Shown here: positions 34,501-47,442 of the stretch, one piece after another
How positions within the stretch are numbered: position 1 is the first letter of the stretch
Layout of the letters: the number at the start of each line of letters is the position of its first letter
Origin: Colias croceus
Taxonomy: Eukaryota > Arthropoda > Insecta > Lepidoptera > Pieridae
Direction of reading: 5' to 3'
NCBI RefSeq assembly: GCF_905220415.1
Contig: NC_059544.1
Coordinates: 7,690,501 to 7,754,500 of the forward strand
DNA: 64,000 bases
Notes under the pieces: generated by a model
Seen by the model: only the letters and a program-made list of their open reading frames with translations
Database searches by the model: none
What the model was told of the DNA's origin: nothing
Position numbers and translations under genes: made by a program

Positions 34501-37399
34501 TCAGTATCCAGTGGCAAACAATAAAATTATTGATTATTTATTAATGGAGAAGCATTTTAAAAAAATGTTTAGTATTGTGTCGGTTATAGTTTTCTAGTTA
34601 TTCAAAACTTTTTGCTTAATGACCTCTAAAATGTTATTTTCCCTACATTGTAATAATAACAAAGAGAGAAATAAAACAGTAGAATTACTAAAATAATAAA
34701 GAATTATATTTATTTGGCACATGCTCATAGTTTTCGGTCAAAATTACCACACATATTCATAATTAACAAGTCTGTTTGAATCTAGATAAAAGTATTGTCA
34801 TAAATAACATTAACATTAAAATCTTGTTCTTACTACTTACTAATCAGTACAGTTATTAGAGGTATTTCAATTAATTTGCTAAGGTCAAATTCTTTCCAAG
34901 TAGGAACTGTTAAAGTTACGTAAAAATCAGCGTATCAAAGGTTTAATTATCACGGGTCAGTAAAAATCTTGCAGTAACTTCGTTAACCTTCTTCGGTTTT
35001 CTATTAGAGTTAATCTTTTTATATATTTTATATCTGGGCTTTATCTCTGTTAAGTTAAAAATAAGTTTTCGTGACTCTTCAGAAATTCTATCTGCGATTT
35101 TCAGACGACATGTACTTCCACAAGGTTGCTTAATCATTTTAGCTGGAAAAACGTTTTGAGTTTGAAACATATTTTTGCCTGTATTTATTAGTATCTTCAC
35201 AATATTTGTAGTATGTAACGATCTTATTCTTTTTCGTTTTCTTGTAATTGCATCAACTGGCTGAGTTGGAGCTTCTTTTGCAGTATCGTTCATCGTTCCT
35301 GTGTCATTTGTATTAAAATGTATGATTTCGACGTTATCAGCAGGGTTGGAAGAGGCGACAAGATAACCATCATTCGGAGCAAGACTATTTTTAAGATTCG
35401 AATCAGCAGGCAGATGATCACTTATTTGATGATTATTAGAAACTTCAACAATCTGAGTGAAGGAAATGTCATCAATTTTTGCATTTGGTCATTCCTTTTA
35501 CTTTACATTTTGGGTTCTCTGTTTCGTCATCCGGATTAGAAGGGTCGAAATTATTACGTGTGTCTATAGTACCTACTTTGAGTAATTTGTTGGGTTAGGT
35601 TATGGCCTTTGTATAGACAAAGCTGAAGCTGAACTGGATGATGTGCTTGAGGACGAAGATGAGAACGAGCTGGACGACGAAGACGATGACGACGAGTTTG
35701 AGTTTGATCTCCTGCATTTTTTATTTGATGGAAAGTTTGTTCTGTCATCGTCTGAGGCGAGAAAAAAGTTACCATCGTCAGTGTTAGTTTGGTTGTGATA
35801 AGAGCTTAAAGGATGAACTTCTCATGATGTTCAAATCGGACGCACTCATTGTTGAAAGCGGTTCAACAATATCGGAATTTCTTTTAGAAGCAGGCTTAGT
35901 AATTTGAGATCCATCATCGTCATCATTTTCTTTTTTTCTTTGATTGTTCTGAGTTGATAATTCTATTATACTTCTACATCTACTTCTTTTCGGATCCATG
36001 ATAGTATAATACAAAAAGCCTTAAACAAAATGCCTTTTTTTATTATTAAATTCGAATAAAAACAAAGTCCTAATTAAAGTTAACATAATATAACTGACAC
36101 TAATGTTATTACGCACAGCGAAAATTTAAAAGCATATTTATTGATTAAATGGCTCTTTAAAGAAAATGCCCGTTATTGAATTTCGTATAAAAACAAAATC
36201 CACACTAAACTTATTAAATAACTGGCATTATATTCAAACTGCCACTTATGCATTTACTCACTGTAAATATTCGAAAGCAAATTAATTAAATAAGTGGCAC
36301 TTTACACAAAGTGCCAGTTTTTGACTCACCTCGACAAGGATTTCCACCGGAGACTTAACGCGAAATGGCATAGTGCCGGTTTATCAATTACCGACCGGAC
36401 AAATTGTGACAAATTCATAAGTGACACTAGCGACATCTAGCAAAAATATGACGCATTAGAGCTACCGGGATCTTTGCGTTAGGCGCGTTTCGTTTTATGC
36501 CTTTTGACTGCATACTTAACTCAAAAATGAATTTTTTTGTATAGTGCCACTTATGTTGATTGTAGTTATAAATATTACAAACGGTGAATTGCACTGCAAA
36601 AATTGACAGCCAAATAATTCATTGCATACTACGTCGGTCCAGTGTTTCTGGAGAGTAATCTCTAAGGATTATTCCAACTTTTCACACAAAATGACCAAAC
36701 ACAATTTTGTTTATATTCGTTGCTTATGAATTTTCTCCTAGACTCTAGATAAAACTCTAGACTAGACTGAGGTATAAAACTTAGGCTATTGGTAGATAGG
36801 AAATAAATAAAATTTGCAACTGCAAAAAATTATTAGAGTATATTAAGGATTAAAAATTTATCCGTTTTGATCCAATGTAATATCCGATATTGAAAATAGT
36901 GAATAAAATATAATGTGGCTTACTACTTAATATAAAACAAATATAATATTTATGTATTGTTCTAGCTACAAGTAATTTGTTTAAAAGGCATTGGGGTGAA
37001 TATGTTAGCGTGTCAAATGTTTCACAGTGGAAGGACATTCGTAAATTAAAATATCTAGGTAATTATTGATTTGCAAGATAAGTTGTAGCTCTTGCCCGCT
37101 CAACTTGCTCTAGGTTATTATAGACTCAGGTAGCCTACTTTACAATAATTTACTTTCGGGCCAATGCTATTAATACTTAAATGAAACGAACGATAGCTAT
37201 TTTATTGAATTTTACATCGTAACCGAACCTATATGGTAGGTATCTACTACATGTTACAGAACATTTTACGTACCTTGAATCTTAATTCGCCGATAGGTGG
37301 CTTTGCATACGGAATGCCTTTATACGCGTAATAAGTCTCGGCGTCCGCGTTACAAACGGCTCCTTTCAACATTCCTTGTTCCACTTTGACGACACTCAT
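31569..37399 (-). CDS. Carboxylesterase (alpha-esterase type, cytosolic form), complete
   Basis: Serine hydrolase of carboxyl esters. Coding exons 37399-37274, 34022-32728 and 31737-31569 join in frame by GT-AG sites to 529 residues, typical for insect carboxylesterases. The oxyanion-hole motif is WIHGGAF, the nucleophile elbow is FGCSAGA, the acid is in YTSGEG, and the catalytic His is in GVCHADDLPYLF, so the triad is complete. SEDCLFLNVY is the second family signature. The start MSVVKVEQGMLKGA has no signal peptide, suggesting a cytosolic enzyme. An AG acceptor 17 bases before the ATG (37416) implies an untranslated first exon further right. Intron 1 carries a transposon remnant. Detoxification or lipid-ester metabolism are possible roles; juvenile hormone esterase is not supported because the usual GQSAG elbow is replaced by GCSAG. 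Confidence 0.95.
34943..36000 (-). pseudogene. Broken transposon-like gene in the esterase intron
   Basis: The minus strand from ATG 36000 reads MDPKRSRCRSIIELSTQNNQ and further in shows a Ser-rich stretch (about 35600-35720, in another frame). It ends with an ORF (35293-34943) containing RKRKRIRSLHTTN and KQPCGSTCRLKIADRISEES. The CGxxCRxK...ISEE segment is reminiscent of N-terminal regions of repeated uncharacterised insect transposon proteins. Several frame changes and stops separate the parts. No catalytic domain is visible. Confidence 0.4.
36094..36555. repeat. Cluster of AGTGCCACTTATG motifs in both orientations
   Basis: AGTGCCACTTATG at 36543-36555 and CTGCCACTTATG at 36239-36250; inverted forms AAGTGGCAC at 36292 and CATAAGTGACACT at 36416; variants at 36094, 36308 and 36370. 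Clustered subterminal motifs next to a transposon-like ORF suggest transposase-binding sites. Confidence 0.55.
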
Positions 37400-37419
37400 C
37401 CTAAGAATTGCCTGTTCTG

Positions 37420-39740
37420 TGAAATAAAAATAAATTGAATATATCGTTGTTCCAATTTTTTTGGTTACTTAGACGTGTGTGAGGCTTTACGACAGTGCGA
37501 TAAAAATTCGAATACTTTTTGAGAGTTATTAAGATAGTCAAATAATTATTACGCCTATTAAGTTTAAATTATGTTAGTTTAGTAGATTACACGAAATGAC
37601 AATTGTTTCTTTGATTACCTAGTTAATTTTTCTCTTAGGTATCTAAGTTTTTATGTAGGTAACAAACCATTAAAAAAACAGTCGATTTGTGTGCTCGGTC
37701 CTCCTATTTTTTGAAGTCGGTTGAAAAGAAAGTCGGATTAGTTAGTAATCCCATTCATAACTCAATCAAGAAAATATTTTAAGTATTTATTGTTCTCTGT
37801 GTCTCTACTCCGCATGGATTATCGTTTAAAAAAAATACAGTCTACCCGGGTGGAACGGGGTGTAATATTATTCGCGCCAGCATGCCGTAATTTCTAGATA
37901 GGTACACGAAAAAAACATTTTCCTCAACCGACTGCAAATGTGAGAAACTTATCTGCCAAAATGTGTATTAATTTTGCCAGTAATGAATGCAAAGATAATC
38001 GATTAATATAAATAAATTTTATTCTGCTATAGTTACGCAGCTCAATTAAAACAACATCTTATTATCTTGATCAGACTCAATAACTTTAGAATATCTCAAA
38101 TATCTACATCAGTATTAATACCTAGAGCACCTTTACCAACTCTATTATTTTAAATAATTTAAAATGTAAGTGGTAATTACCTACAAAACTGTTTTCCTGG
38201 CTGATTTGTTCCAGAGTAATGTTTTGACTGATTCTCTTAAATAGATATGCTTCTATATAGGGTATAATATAAGTATTTATCGTACTAAGATAACACCATT
38301 ATCTGATTAAACATAAAGACTAAGCAAAGATCCAACTCATTCAAGTCTATAATGATTATATGGCATGAATGCGTATTCAAATCTAATTGAAAATAATAGT
38401 TAAATAATTTCGTATTCCCTAGTTACTATTAAATATGAATTCTACAGATAAATTAGACTTTAGTTTATTAATTATTATTATTATCATCATTGAAGATCGA
38501 AATGTCCACCTGTGCGGATTATTTTTTTCCGTTAGATCGAGGACTTATAATTTTATTTGCTCAAAAATAGCCTTTCAGTTCTTTTTTTAGTGAATGTAAG
38601 TATATTATTATGTTATGCCACAATTTCGAGACTGTACAAGATTTAGACTGCTCGATATAATTTGATAAAACTAATAAGTAATAACTTACATACTTATATC
38701 TGTTGCACTTGGTAACCCCAAAGAGAAAGGAAAAAAGGTTTTACTATTTATTTTTAATTCTATTCTATTTATTTACATCCCTTCCTTTAAAATTACGTAA
38801 GAGTGATTGAAAAAACATAAGCAGCAGTTTATATTAGCAAATTGATTACATGAAAACTCATTACACATACCCACTTGCAGACAATTTTTTACCGTCAACT
38901 TATCGCAAATAGATTGCATACTCCCTCGACATTCATTAAAAATTAATATCATAAATATACCTAGTACAGGATATTCCAAAGAATAAACCAAGGTAAGGTA
39001 CTTATGCTTACTTGTTTCCGCCACTCTTCTTACATTTACGTATGTTCTTTTCACAGATTTGAGAAAATAATTTTAATTAATTAATTAATTTGTTACTTAG
39101 GTAAGTAAAAAAACTTAGGTACATCATTACATAGATTATAAACCTTAAAAAATACCTCACGTAATTTATGGATTATTGGGTCTCCTGGAAGGCGGAAAAT
39201 TTAACAATTTACTTACCCCGAAATACTATGTTAAATAATATTACTTTTAAAATATTATCAATTCATTAAAGCACAGAGATGAAGTGGTGACAATATATTA
39301 TAATTATATTTTGTAGTAAATTATCAACACATGTTTTAAAACAACCCTTGAAATTCTTGAAGGCACTTGAAGTTGATAACTCACTCGACTACTGACATAG
39401 TGGTGGTAGAGACAAAGCCAACATTTAAAAAGTCATGGAAATTGCTAACGACTTAGCGAATTTGAGAATGATTTAAATTTATACCAGCAGACTGAACACG
39501 TAGCTTTAGAAATTTAGAGACATTTAGTGAAACCACGAAAATCATACCTACGGTTCCTGCATTTGATTTCCTCTGCTCGGAAAATAAAAGCCGCTAGCAG
39601 ATTGTCTCAGCGTAAAATATTATTTAATAAGTAAGTAACATTAAACAAATATTATTTTAATTAAATTTAATATTGGTACAATTGGTTGAAAAATTAGCAA
39701 TTCCCAGTATGTTGGGGTAATGATGTAGAATATAAATTAC
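37420..39740. other. Intergenic, no supported gene
   Basis: AT-rich DNA upstream of the esterase coding region. It should include the esterase promoter and 5' untranslated exon, which could not be located. TTTTTGAAGTCGGTT-type sequence at 37,705 is a common lepidopteran repeat fragment. Confidence 0.5.
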
Positions 39741-39744
39741 TCAC

Positions 39745-40795
39745 TTACCACATAGAATGGCAGGTATGAGGTAACCTATTAAAAACTCGAATTTCTATTA
39801 CCCGAATTTTAAAACCCCGAAAACGGTTGTTAGAACTTTTAAAAGACAGATGTAATGAATGACAAATTTTTAAAATTCCTTTTTTAATTTCCCATGGATG
39901 AATCAATTTCCAGATGCACCAAAACCAGATTTTTAAAAAGTATTTTTTTGTTTCCCGTATTCTCATAATCCAGATCTCATTATACCAGATTCTCAGAATA
40001 CTTTATTTTGTTTCCCATCGTACCATTTTCCAAAAAAACTATTGCCAAATTTTCATAATCTTTTTTATTTGGTTCCCATATAATCGTATAACAGATAAAC
40101 TATTGCCAGATTTTCATAATCTCTTTGATTTCCGTACAATCGTGATTGTACCTTTACTATCGACTGAAAATAAACATTGTCCGTAAGTACCTAAATTTAT
40201 TGTTTTACTTGTCCATTACAGACCGGTTTTAGTGTCAAATTCGACTCAGTAGGTTAGGTTAGGTTTGAACTGCGACCCCCACTGCCAGAACCGACTGGCT
40301 ATTGTTTTATTTGCCCATTACAGAAAGGTTTAAGTGTTAAAATCATTTCAGCAGGTTAGGTTAAGGTTCGTGCTGCGACCCCCTGGAAGGATTTCGTTTT
40401 TCTGGATATGGTTTATTTGAATTTCAAAAATCTGGACATTGTTTGTCTGGATATCAATTAACTGTATTTCAAAAATTTTTGTTTTAAAAATCTGGCTTCC
40501 GTGCATATGGATTACGGTCATCTGGATTTTGTGCATTTAGATTTCGTATGTCTGGAACTCATTCGTCTGGATTGTAAAACGTCGTACAAATGAAGAAATG
40601 GGCAAATAAAATTCGGAGTTACGATTATACCTATGGCAAACAAAACTTCGAAATTTTAAAATTCGGGGTTATGAAAAAATGTCCAAACGTTTTCTGGATT
40701 ATGATATTCGGAATATTAAAATTCGAGATTAAGATAGGTAACCAGAATGGCAAGCTAAAGTCCTACCCATAAAATAGAAATCGAGTATGAAATTC
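39745..40795. repeat. Degenerate minisatellite with inverted arms
   Basis: Both arms consist of loosely repeating 18-22-bp words such as CCAGATTTTCATAATC on the left and TCTGGATTTTGTGCAT on the right, in opposite orientation. The outer ends are also inverted (GGTAACCTATTAAAAACTCG against GGTTACCTATCTTAATCTCG). A tandem repeat occupies the centre. Confidence 0.6.
40199..40385 (+). repeat. 102-bp tandem duplication with TTAGG-like motif
   Basis: Copies start at 40199 and 40301 (ATTGTTTTA(C/T)TTG(T/C)CCATTACAG). Each contains AGGTTAGGTTA(G/A)GGTT and ends GCTGCGACCCC or equivalent. The TTAGG units match the insect telomere word but number only two to three. Confidence 0.75.
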
Positions 40796-41509
40796 GAAGC
40801 ACTTTTGTAAGTTATTTTGGAACGTTTCGTTGATAAGAATTTTTTAAAAATGTTTGTAGCTCACTGAAATATGAATTCTTTGTACGCCTTTACTCCCAAG
40901 TGAAGCGCTTTGGACCTAGATAAACAGGTCATATTAGATTCTCGATACCATTGCTTTAATTTTAATTGGTAACGTTCTAATATCAGAGAGAATTTGTGAT
41001 ACTTAAAGCTTGTTTTTGCGGTGAGTAATGAAAGAGTCGGACGTTTTCGTATAATTATATTGTATGTGTGTGCAGTGAGATCAAAGGGCGTGTGATAAAT
41101 GTATAGGTGAATGGTGATCAAAGAGTTCTAAAACAAAAATCCCTAAAAACTATGGGGGTCTTTGTGGTTTTAGTGCTATGACAGTTTGATGCTTGATCTT
41201 CCACGCTATAAATTACTAAGTTATTGTTAAGAAAACGATGTAATAATATCGTAACGACTAATGACCTACTCAAGAAAAATATTTACTTTTATCTGACTTA
41301 TTACATTAGAATAAATTGTAATAAACAAAATATACCTACATGCCCATTCCGTCAATTAAAAGAAAGTATTAACGAATCTCGATATTATAATACTTTGTTG
41401 GGAGATCAGATATATCAAGTAATGAACCTGAAAGTGATGCCTTATTAGAAATGCTATTATGGACAAAAAGAAAGTAACATTTTTCGTCACATATCATTTA
41501 CTAGCTGTG

Positions 41510-41690
41510 CCCTGCGGTTTTACCCGCATTGCTCCACTCCTGTTGGTCTTAGCGTGATGATATATAGCCTATAGCCTCGATAAATGGGCTATTTAACACC
41601 GAAATACTTTTTCAAATCGGACCAGTAGTTCCTGAGATTAGCGCGTTCAAACAAACAAACTCTTCAGCTTTATAATATTAGTATAGATTA
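41510..41690 (-). repeat. SINE-like repeat, intact copy
   Basis: Reverse complement of the family at 55,411 and 14,487: CTAGCTGTGCCCTGCGG to TCTTCAGCTTTATAATATTAG. It carries the family's GTTGGTCTTAGCGTGATGAT. Confidence 0.75.
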
Positions 41691-41699
41691 GTATAGATG

Positions 41700-43130
41700 T
41701 AGGATCCGAAATAAGATACATATACAAAAAATGTATAATAATAATTATTGATATCCATGATATGAGGCAAAACAAATGTAATAATTTTTTTTTATTTCTT
41801 TACAATTTTATGTAATAAGGGATTAACAAATACGCTATACTACCTACTAGCCTACACATTCATTAAAATATTTCATTAAATGAAATGAATGAATGAATAC
41901 TGTCGATTGTGCCAGTTATTCTGAGCTTCACGAAAATGGGAAAGTAATAAGTTCAACATTGTCGGGACTTTTAATCGAATGCTCTTTTCAAATGTGTAAA
42001 AAAATATTTGAGAAAACTCTCGAGTCTCGGCGCTGGTTCTCATGCTAGGATCGGCAAGTAATCCGTTTGTACAATTTGTAAGGAGGATCATTCTTATTCG
42101 ATTTATTCTAAGTATCCATTCCATGCAAATTAACTACTTTTAAAATGTATTGCTGCTAATTTTATTTTCTTCTATTTAATTGAGCTAACAACGTTCTTAC
42201 TAGTAAATATTTTTAATATTTTTATATACCAACATTCCGTTTTGAGGTTCTATTTTATAACATATTTTTTATGTACCTACTTATTTTTTCATTTTCCATT
42301 ATTCTTATACAAGAATTGTATAATAATTATTGATGTAGAAATTTCAATGGCTTTTGTTGCAAAGTTTGTAACAAACAGCAATAAGCAATCAATTAATTAA
42401 TAATCATCTTGATACATACAAGCCATCGCGGATTTAGAAATCTTCGGATATATAGAGGTATCTACATACCATAGTAAGAAACAAGTTAATTGTTTTTTAT
42501 AACTTATCAAATATACTTATCTTTGCGATATTCCTTTCTAATATTTTCTATACTAAGTTTCTACAACTACATCTATATGGAATTGAGTATACATACGAAT
42601 CAAAATCCTATCAAAAACCCTTTGCTCAGCAAAAGTGCATAACAGATAAGAATCTACAATTCGTTAAAAAAACAATTTGAAGCACCCGCACGGGAAACAA
42701 TTTCGCGGTTCTTTCCCCATGGCATTATTAGGGTCTGGCAAAGAAGTGATACTATTTGGAATTCCTTAGGGTATAAAAGGGGAGTAACAGAATGAAAACT
42801 GCTCATGTGAAAATGCTTTCATTGCTTTTTATGCACCGCCGCCGGCTAGTAATATATTTTGTTGTTTCAAGGGGACGAGAAATATTATATCGTGGCAAAA
42901 GCTCTTGTTTATGTCCCCTATTGTCCTCTCATCTATGAGCAATAAATGTTGAGTGTGAGGAAAAGTGTATGGTAATATATTTCAAGTGCTTTTTTCGTTC
43001 CTGGTTCTGATGACATCGTTTTTGCGAATAAATACTGAAGATAATGCAGAATGCTGATTAAACTTATGGTAGAGCCAATGTAAATCTTTCTTGCTATTTA
43101 TAATGTCTTTACATTGTATAATGTATTTAT
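41700..43130. other. Intergenic, nothing firm
   Basis: No gene recognised. A minus-strand reading at 42124-41876 (MEWILRINRIRMILLTNC) resembles a LINE-derived peptide but has no diagnostic motif. Confidence 0.4.
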
Positions 43131-43136
43131 AATTTA

Positions 43137-43314
43137 CTAGTGGTCCGCCCCGGCTTCGCCCGTGGTACATATTTCGCAATAAAAAGTGGCCTATGTCCTT
43201 TCTCGGGTATCAAAATATCTCCATACCAAATTTCATGCAAATTGGTTCAGTAGTTTAGGCGTGATTGAGTAACAGACAGACAGTTACTTTCGCATTTATA
43301 ATATTAGTATGGAT
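43137..43314 (+). repeat. SINE/RTE-like retroelement copy, near complete
   Basis: It runs from CTAGTGGTCCGCCCCGGCTT through GGTTCAGTAGTTTAGGCGTG to GCATTTATAATATTAGTATG. Both the CG-rich head and the conserved tail are present. Confidence 0.75.
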
Positions 43315-44385
43315 TTGGTATAATGATAACCAGTGAGCTTAGATTGTTATTAAAGGCCCTACATCTCCACGAGGACGTGTTAGCTAGTGGCTATTAATGT
43401 ACATATCATACGTTATTTTTTGTAAGATAAAATATTTCAGATTAGATTCAAATCATACAAACGGAAACCATCAACAATAACATATTTGGCACAATGAAAG
43501 CTTTAGTGGCATTTTTTCTAAAAATTTATTGTTTTAAATAGCAAAAGCTGCGTTTATATCACAGATATGATAACTGACAATTAATGTCAAACGCTTTTTC
43601 TAGTTTTGGATATCTGTCCTGACGATCATAGGAACACTAACTAATTATATCTCGCCGGTTTAGTAGCTTTTTATTTATTCCAAATAGAAGCATTGTCTAT
43701 GAGATATAACATCAATACAAGTTGTTATTATAATAAAATTGTAACAAATTATTCTGCTGTATTGTGAATTCTACTTATCATAATTATTATCAAGGTAAAT
43801 TAACATATTAAATTATTGTATAATATCGTTATAGTACTTATATATTACCAGTAGGTATTTATTGACATTTCCATTACATACAATTAATATGGCTTTGGAT
43901 CCAGTTTAAATTCTTTCTTATTGGAGATCTATTTTTTTTATTCAAAGACAACTGTTATTATTATGATTATTCATGGATTATTCAAACGCTAGCACCCTTT
44001 TTAAATGATGACGTTTGACGTACTATTTAGCGCGGGGTACCTACGCTTGTAAGAGCAGTTGCATAAATTTGGCTAATTTGACACGCAGTATGGGCTAAGG
44101 GGAGACAATCAGGCAGCGAGGGACCATACGCCTACAGCGACGTAAGTACCCCACCCCTACGTTCATCGTAATTGCGCAACCAACCCTCACTCAAAAGATA
44201 ACTATTATGGTTTTAATATCACGAGATCGTGTACCAAAGGGATGATCATAATTTAATTATACACCCCGTATTGTTTGTAGCACGACGTCTGCTTAATGAT
44301 GAACTCGTTCGACGGTCGATATCGAAAGTTTTCATATTTTGGTGTCTGGTCTTTTGATGTTTATTGATAAAGCAGATTAATGTAC

Positions 44386-44575
44386 TTGCATCATCACCAC
44401 AGCCCATGTTTGTCCACTGCTGGACATAGGCCTCAGTCATGGCACGCCATTGAGCCCGGTCATTTGCTCGTTGTCGCCAGTTTTGCCCAGCAACCCTGCG
44501 GATGTCGTCACTCCACCTTGTAGCAGGGCGTCCTACGCTACGTTTGCCGAGCCGCGGTCTCCACTCTAGTCATAC
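44386..44575 (-). pseudogene. LINE endonuclease/reverse transcriptase C-terminal fragment
   Basis: The minus strand reads LEWRPRLGKRSVGRPATRWS and then DDIRRVAGQNWRQRANDRAQ, WRAMTEAYVQQWTNMG. The GRP(A/P)TRWSDD...EAYVQQW pattern is the well-known C-terminal end of abundant lepidopteran LINE ORFs (RTE-like). 5' truncated. Confidence 0.85.
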
Positions 44576-44763
44576 TCTAGTACATGTGTGCCCCAGAGGC
44601 TCCATTTATTATGTATAATTTATATACAACCAGTAAAGATAACGCCTGACACAAATATACAAAAACCTGGCTGGCCGACTTGTATGAGGAGTAAAAGGTA
44701 TAATCTAACATAGGTACAATATGTTATGTTATATGATCCTGTGTTAGCAGGTTTGTATAATTC

Positions 44764-44924
44764 GTCACGGACGAATTCTACCTATACCCGTGGCCCCGTC
44801 GTTTATGTGGCTTGACGGAACACAGTAGGTTTTGGTCGGTAGGAATCCAACATAACCCGCGGCCCTTTCCCCGGAGGCCGTGGGTATCTATGCAAGATTT
44901 CCCCACTCAAAAAAAAAAAAAAAA
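44764..44924 (+). mobile_element. 5'-truncated LINE copy with poly(A) and perfect 15-bp target duplication
   Basis: AGGTTTGTATAATTC occurs at 44749-44763 and again at 44925-44939. Between them lies a GC-rich 3' segment (GTCACGGACGAATTC to GGCCGTGGGTATCTATGC) ending in a run of about 17 A. This is the signature of recent target-primed reverse transcription. Confidence 0.9.
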
Positions 44925-46568
44925 AGGTTTGTATAATTCCTTAAATGTTTACTTCATAAAAGTATTTTTTTCTTAAAATAAATAATTACATTATAATATG
45001 GTATTTACTTATGATACATACTAAAATTTATTTTATTTTTAAACTAAAGTCTTTTAAATGTCTACATATCTACATTTTTAGGTAATGCAATAATCCACCG
45101 TAAGTTTATAACTACAATTATTTTTTATCTTATATTAACCCTTAATTCACTACCTGAGTCCATTGGACTCACATCGAACTTTCAAACTATTATCTAGACA
45201 CGCGGCAGCGTGTCAAGCCGAGTTCAAGCGAAGAGAACTGGCGAGCAGCAGCCGTGTGTATATTTACACGAACCATTTCGAGCCACTTTTCACCCCCTTA
45301 TAACTCGAAAACTATTTGAGTTAAATAAACCAAATTTGGTACATATCAAGAAGACCTCAAGATAAACAAGAACCTTAAATTTCATAAATACAGATTAAAC
45401 AGTTGCGTAGATATTAATATCCAAAAATCGCAATTTTTAAGACTGACTGACTTATAGACATATACAAAACCTAACCCACTTCCAGATGACCTAGAAAGTT
45501 CAAATTTTGTAATCAGCTAGGTAATAGTGAGTGTACAAAGGAAAAAAATCAGAAAATACTGAATTTATTTGTATTTAATTTTTTTTTCAATGACATTAAT
45601 TTTGTTTGTATGGAAAAATGGAAAAGTTTAAAAAAATAGAAAATAGTATATTCACCTTACTAGTCTTAAAAAATAGATCAAAACTAATCAGTGGCCGAAA
45701 AAAATTTTGAAATCCATCAATAAATGACTGAGATATAGAATATTGAAGTTTACATATTTTAGGACGAAACATCTGTAGATTCGAAGCGCCTCTGACATCA
45801 CACTCACTCGCGCTATTATCGCTAGGGCGGATAATTTCGATTGCATGATTTCTTTATTCAAAACTGTTATTAAACGTAAAATAAAAGAAAACTGTTATAA
45901 AAATATTGCTCATACAGTTAAAAATAATATATAATTTTACATATTCACATTTATTTATTCTTTATTTATGTGTGTTTAGTTTAGTTTTAATTTTAGTGTA
46001 AATAAATAAATAAAATCTTTATTTTGCTTTAAACATGGTATTCAATGGTGATACAATTATATTAATAAAGCACAAACATGTTCAGCCAATACAAGCATGC
46101 AAAAATAATTATATAATATACATATATAAAATAAATGGTGTAATGGAAGAAGGCTTCGTCGAAGGTCGGAATGATTTAATTTGCGTAATATTAATATGAG
46201 TGAAACATCTTTAGGCGCGTTTAGAGTAAAATTTCAAGATCGCGTCATGGCAATACCGTAACGTCATGGAGTAAGGCGACGATTCTTCGATCTTTGCATC
46301 TTGGTAATTATAGTGTGTGTACAAATTCACGCTGGATGTTTAGAAAATCATGTACCTAATCTTTTAAACAGAAAACGAGTGTAAAAAATTGCAGATAATG
46401 ACGGGGCAATGTGCGCTGACATTCATAACATATAAGAAAATATAGAAAATAATACTAAACAAACCATACAGAGAAACCACAAGAAAAAATAAAAAAATCG
46501 TATATAAAAAGTATTATATTCATAAAGTAAATCAAATTTGCAGAGTAATTTTCTGTACAAAAAGTAAT

Positions 46569-47187
46569 GATATCCCACCAAAAACATAAATGTAAAATTT
46601 GGAGCCGAGTTCAATCGTTGACTTAATTTGCCAAAAAAAGAAATGAGATCTAAATGTGTGCCAAGTTCAGCAGACAGTCCAGAAATTTATTTACAAAGAT
46701 GTATTAAGTTCTTAAGTTGACTGAAAACTCAATTGTTTTATTTTCCCTTAGAGAACAATGTTTATTCCAAAATATAACTTTTTTAATTTGAATAATATAA
46801 TTATTTTCACAAAGCAAACAACTAATGACCTATTGAACCCCATAATTTGATGAGGCTAGTTTTTAGACCCTCACAAAATATAAACAGTATGTAAAACTAG
46901 CCTCATCAAATTATGGGGTTCAATAGGTCATTAGTTGTTTGCTTTGTGAAAATAATTATATTATTCAAATTAAAAAAGTTATATTTTGGAATAAACATTG
47001 TTCTCTAAGGGAAAATAAAACAATTGAGTTTTCAGTCAACTTAAGAACTTAATGCATCTTTGTAAATAAATTTCTGGACTGTCTGCTGAACTTGGCACAC
47101 ATTTAGATCTCATTTCTTTTTTTGGCAAATTAAGTCAACGATTGAACTCGGCTCCAAATTTTACATTTATGTTTTTGGTGGGATATT
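46569..47187. repeat. Near-perfect 295-bp inverted repeat with 28-bp loop
   Basis: 46569-46864 and 46892-47187 are near-identical reverse complements, from ATATCCCACCAAAAACATAA to its complement. The arms differ at very few positions (e.g. GATGTATTAAG against CTTAATGCATC), so the duplication is recent. Confidence 0.9.
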
Positions 47188-47442
47188 TTTTTCCCCTGGT
47201 GACTTATTTCCTCCACCGTCTCAGTACCTTCCTGCAGTGACGCGGGCACCGCGGTAGTGAGACGACGTGCGCCTGCGCTGCGTAATAGGTAAGTTATTAC
47301 GTCGAGTGAGTCCCATGGACTCATACTAGTGAATTAAGTAATATTTTATTTATTTGTTACGATTCTTAAATGTTGCTTATTTGTCGTATTAATGATATAA
47401 AAATATGTATTTTAATATTTGTTGTTGTTGTAGGTTTGTAAA

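Noticed and set aside
35554..35775. 73-codon minus-strand ORF rich in Arg, Gln and His
   Set aside because: It is the off-frame reading of a Ser-coding TCX stretch belonging to the decayed transposon-like gene.
40249..40266. Telomere (TTAGG repeat)
   Set aside because: Only two to three units embedded in a tandem duplicate within ordinary DNA.
41876..42124. 82-codon minus-strand ORF resembling a LINE-derived peptide
   Set aside because: Resemblance is vague, no RT or endonuclease motif, no repeat boundaries found.
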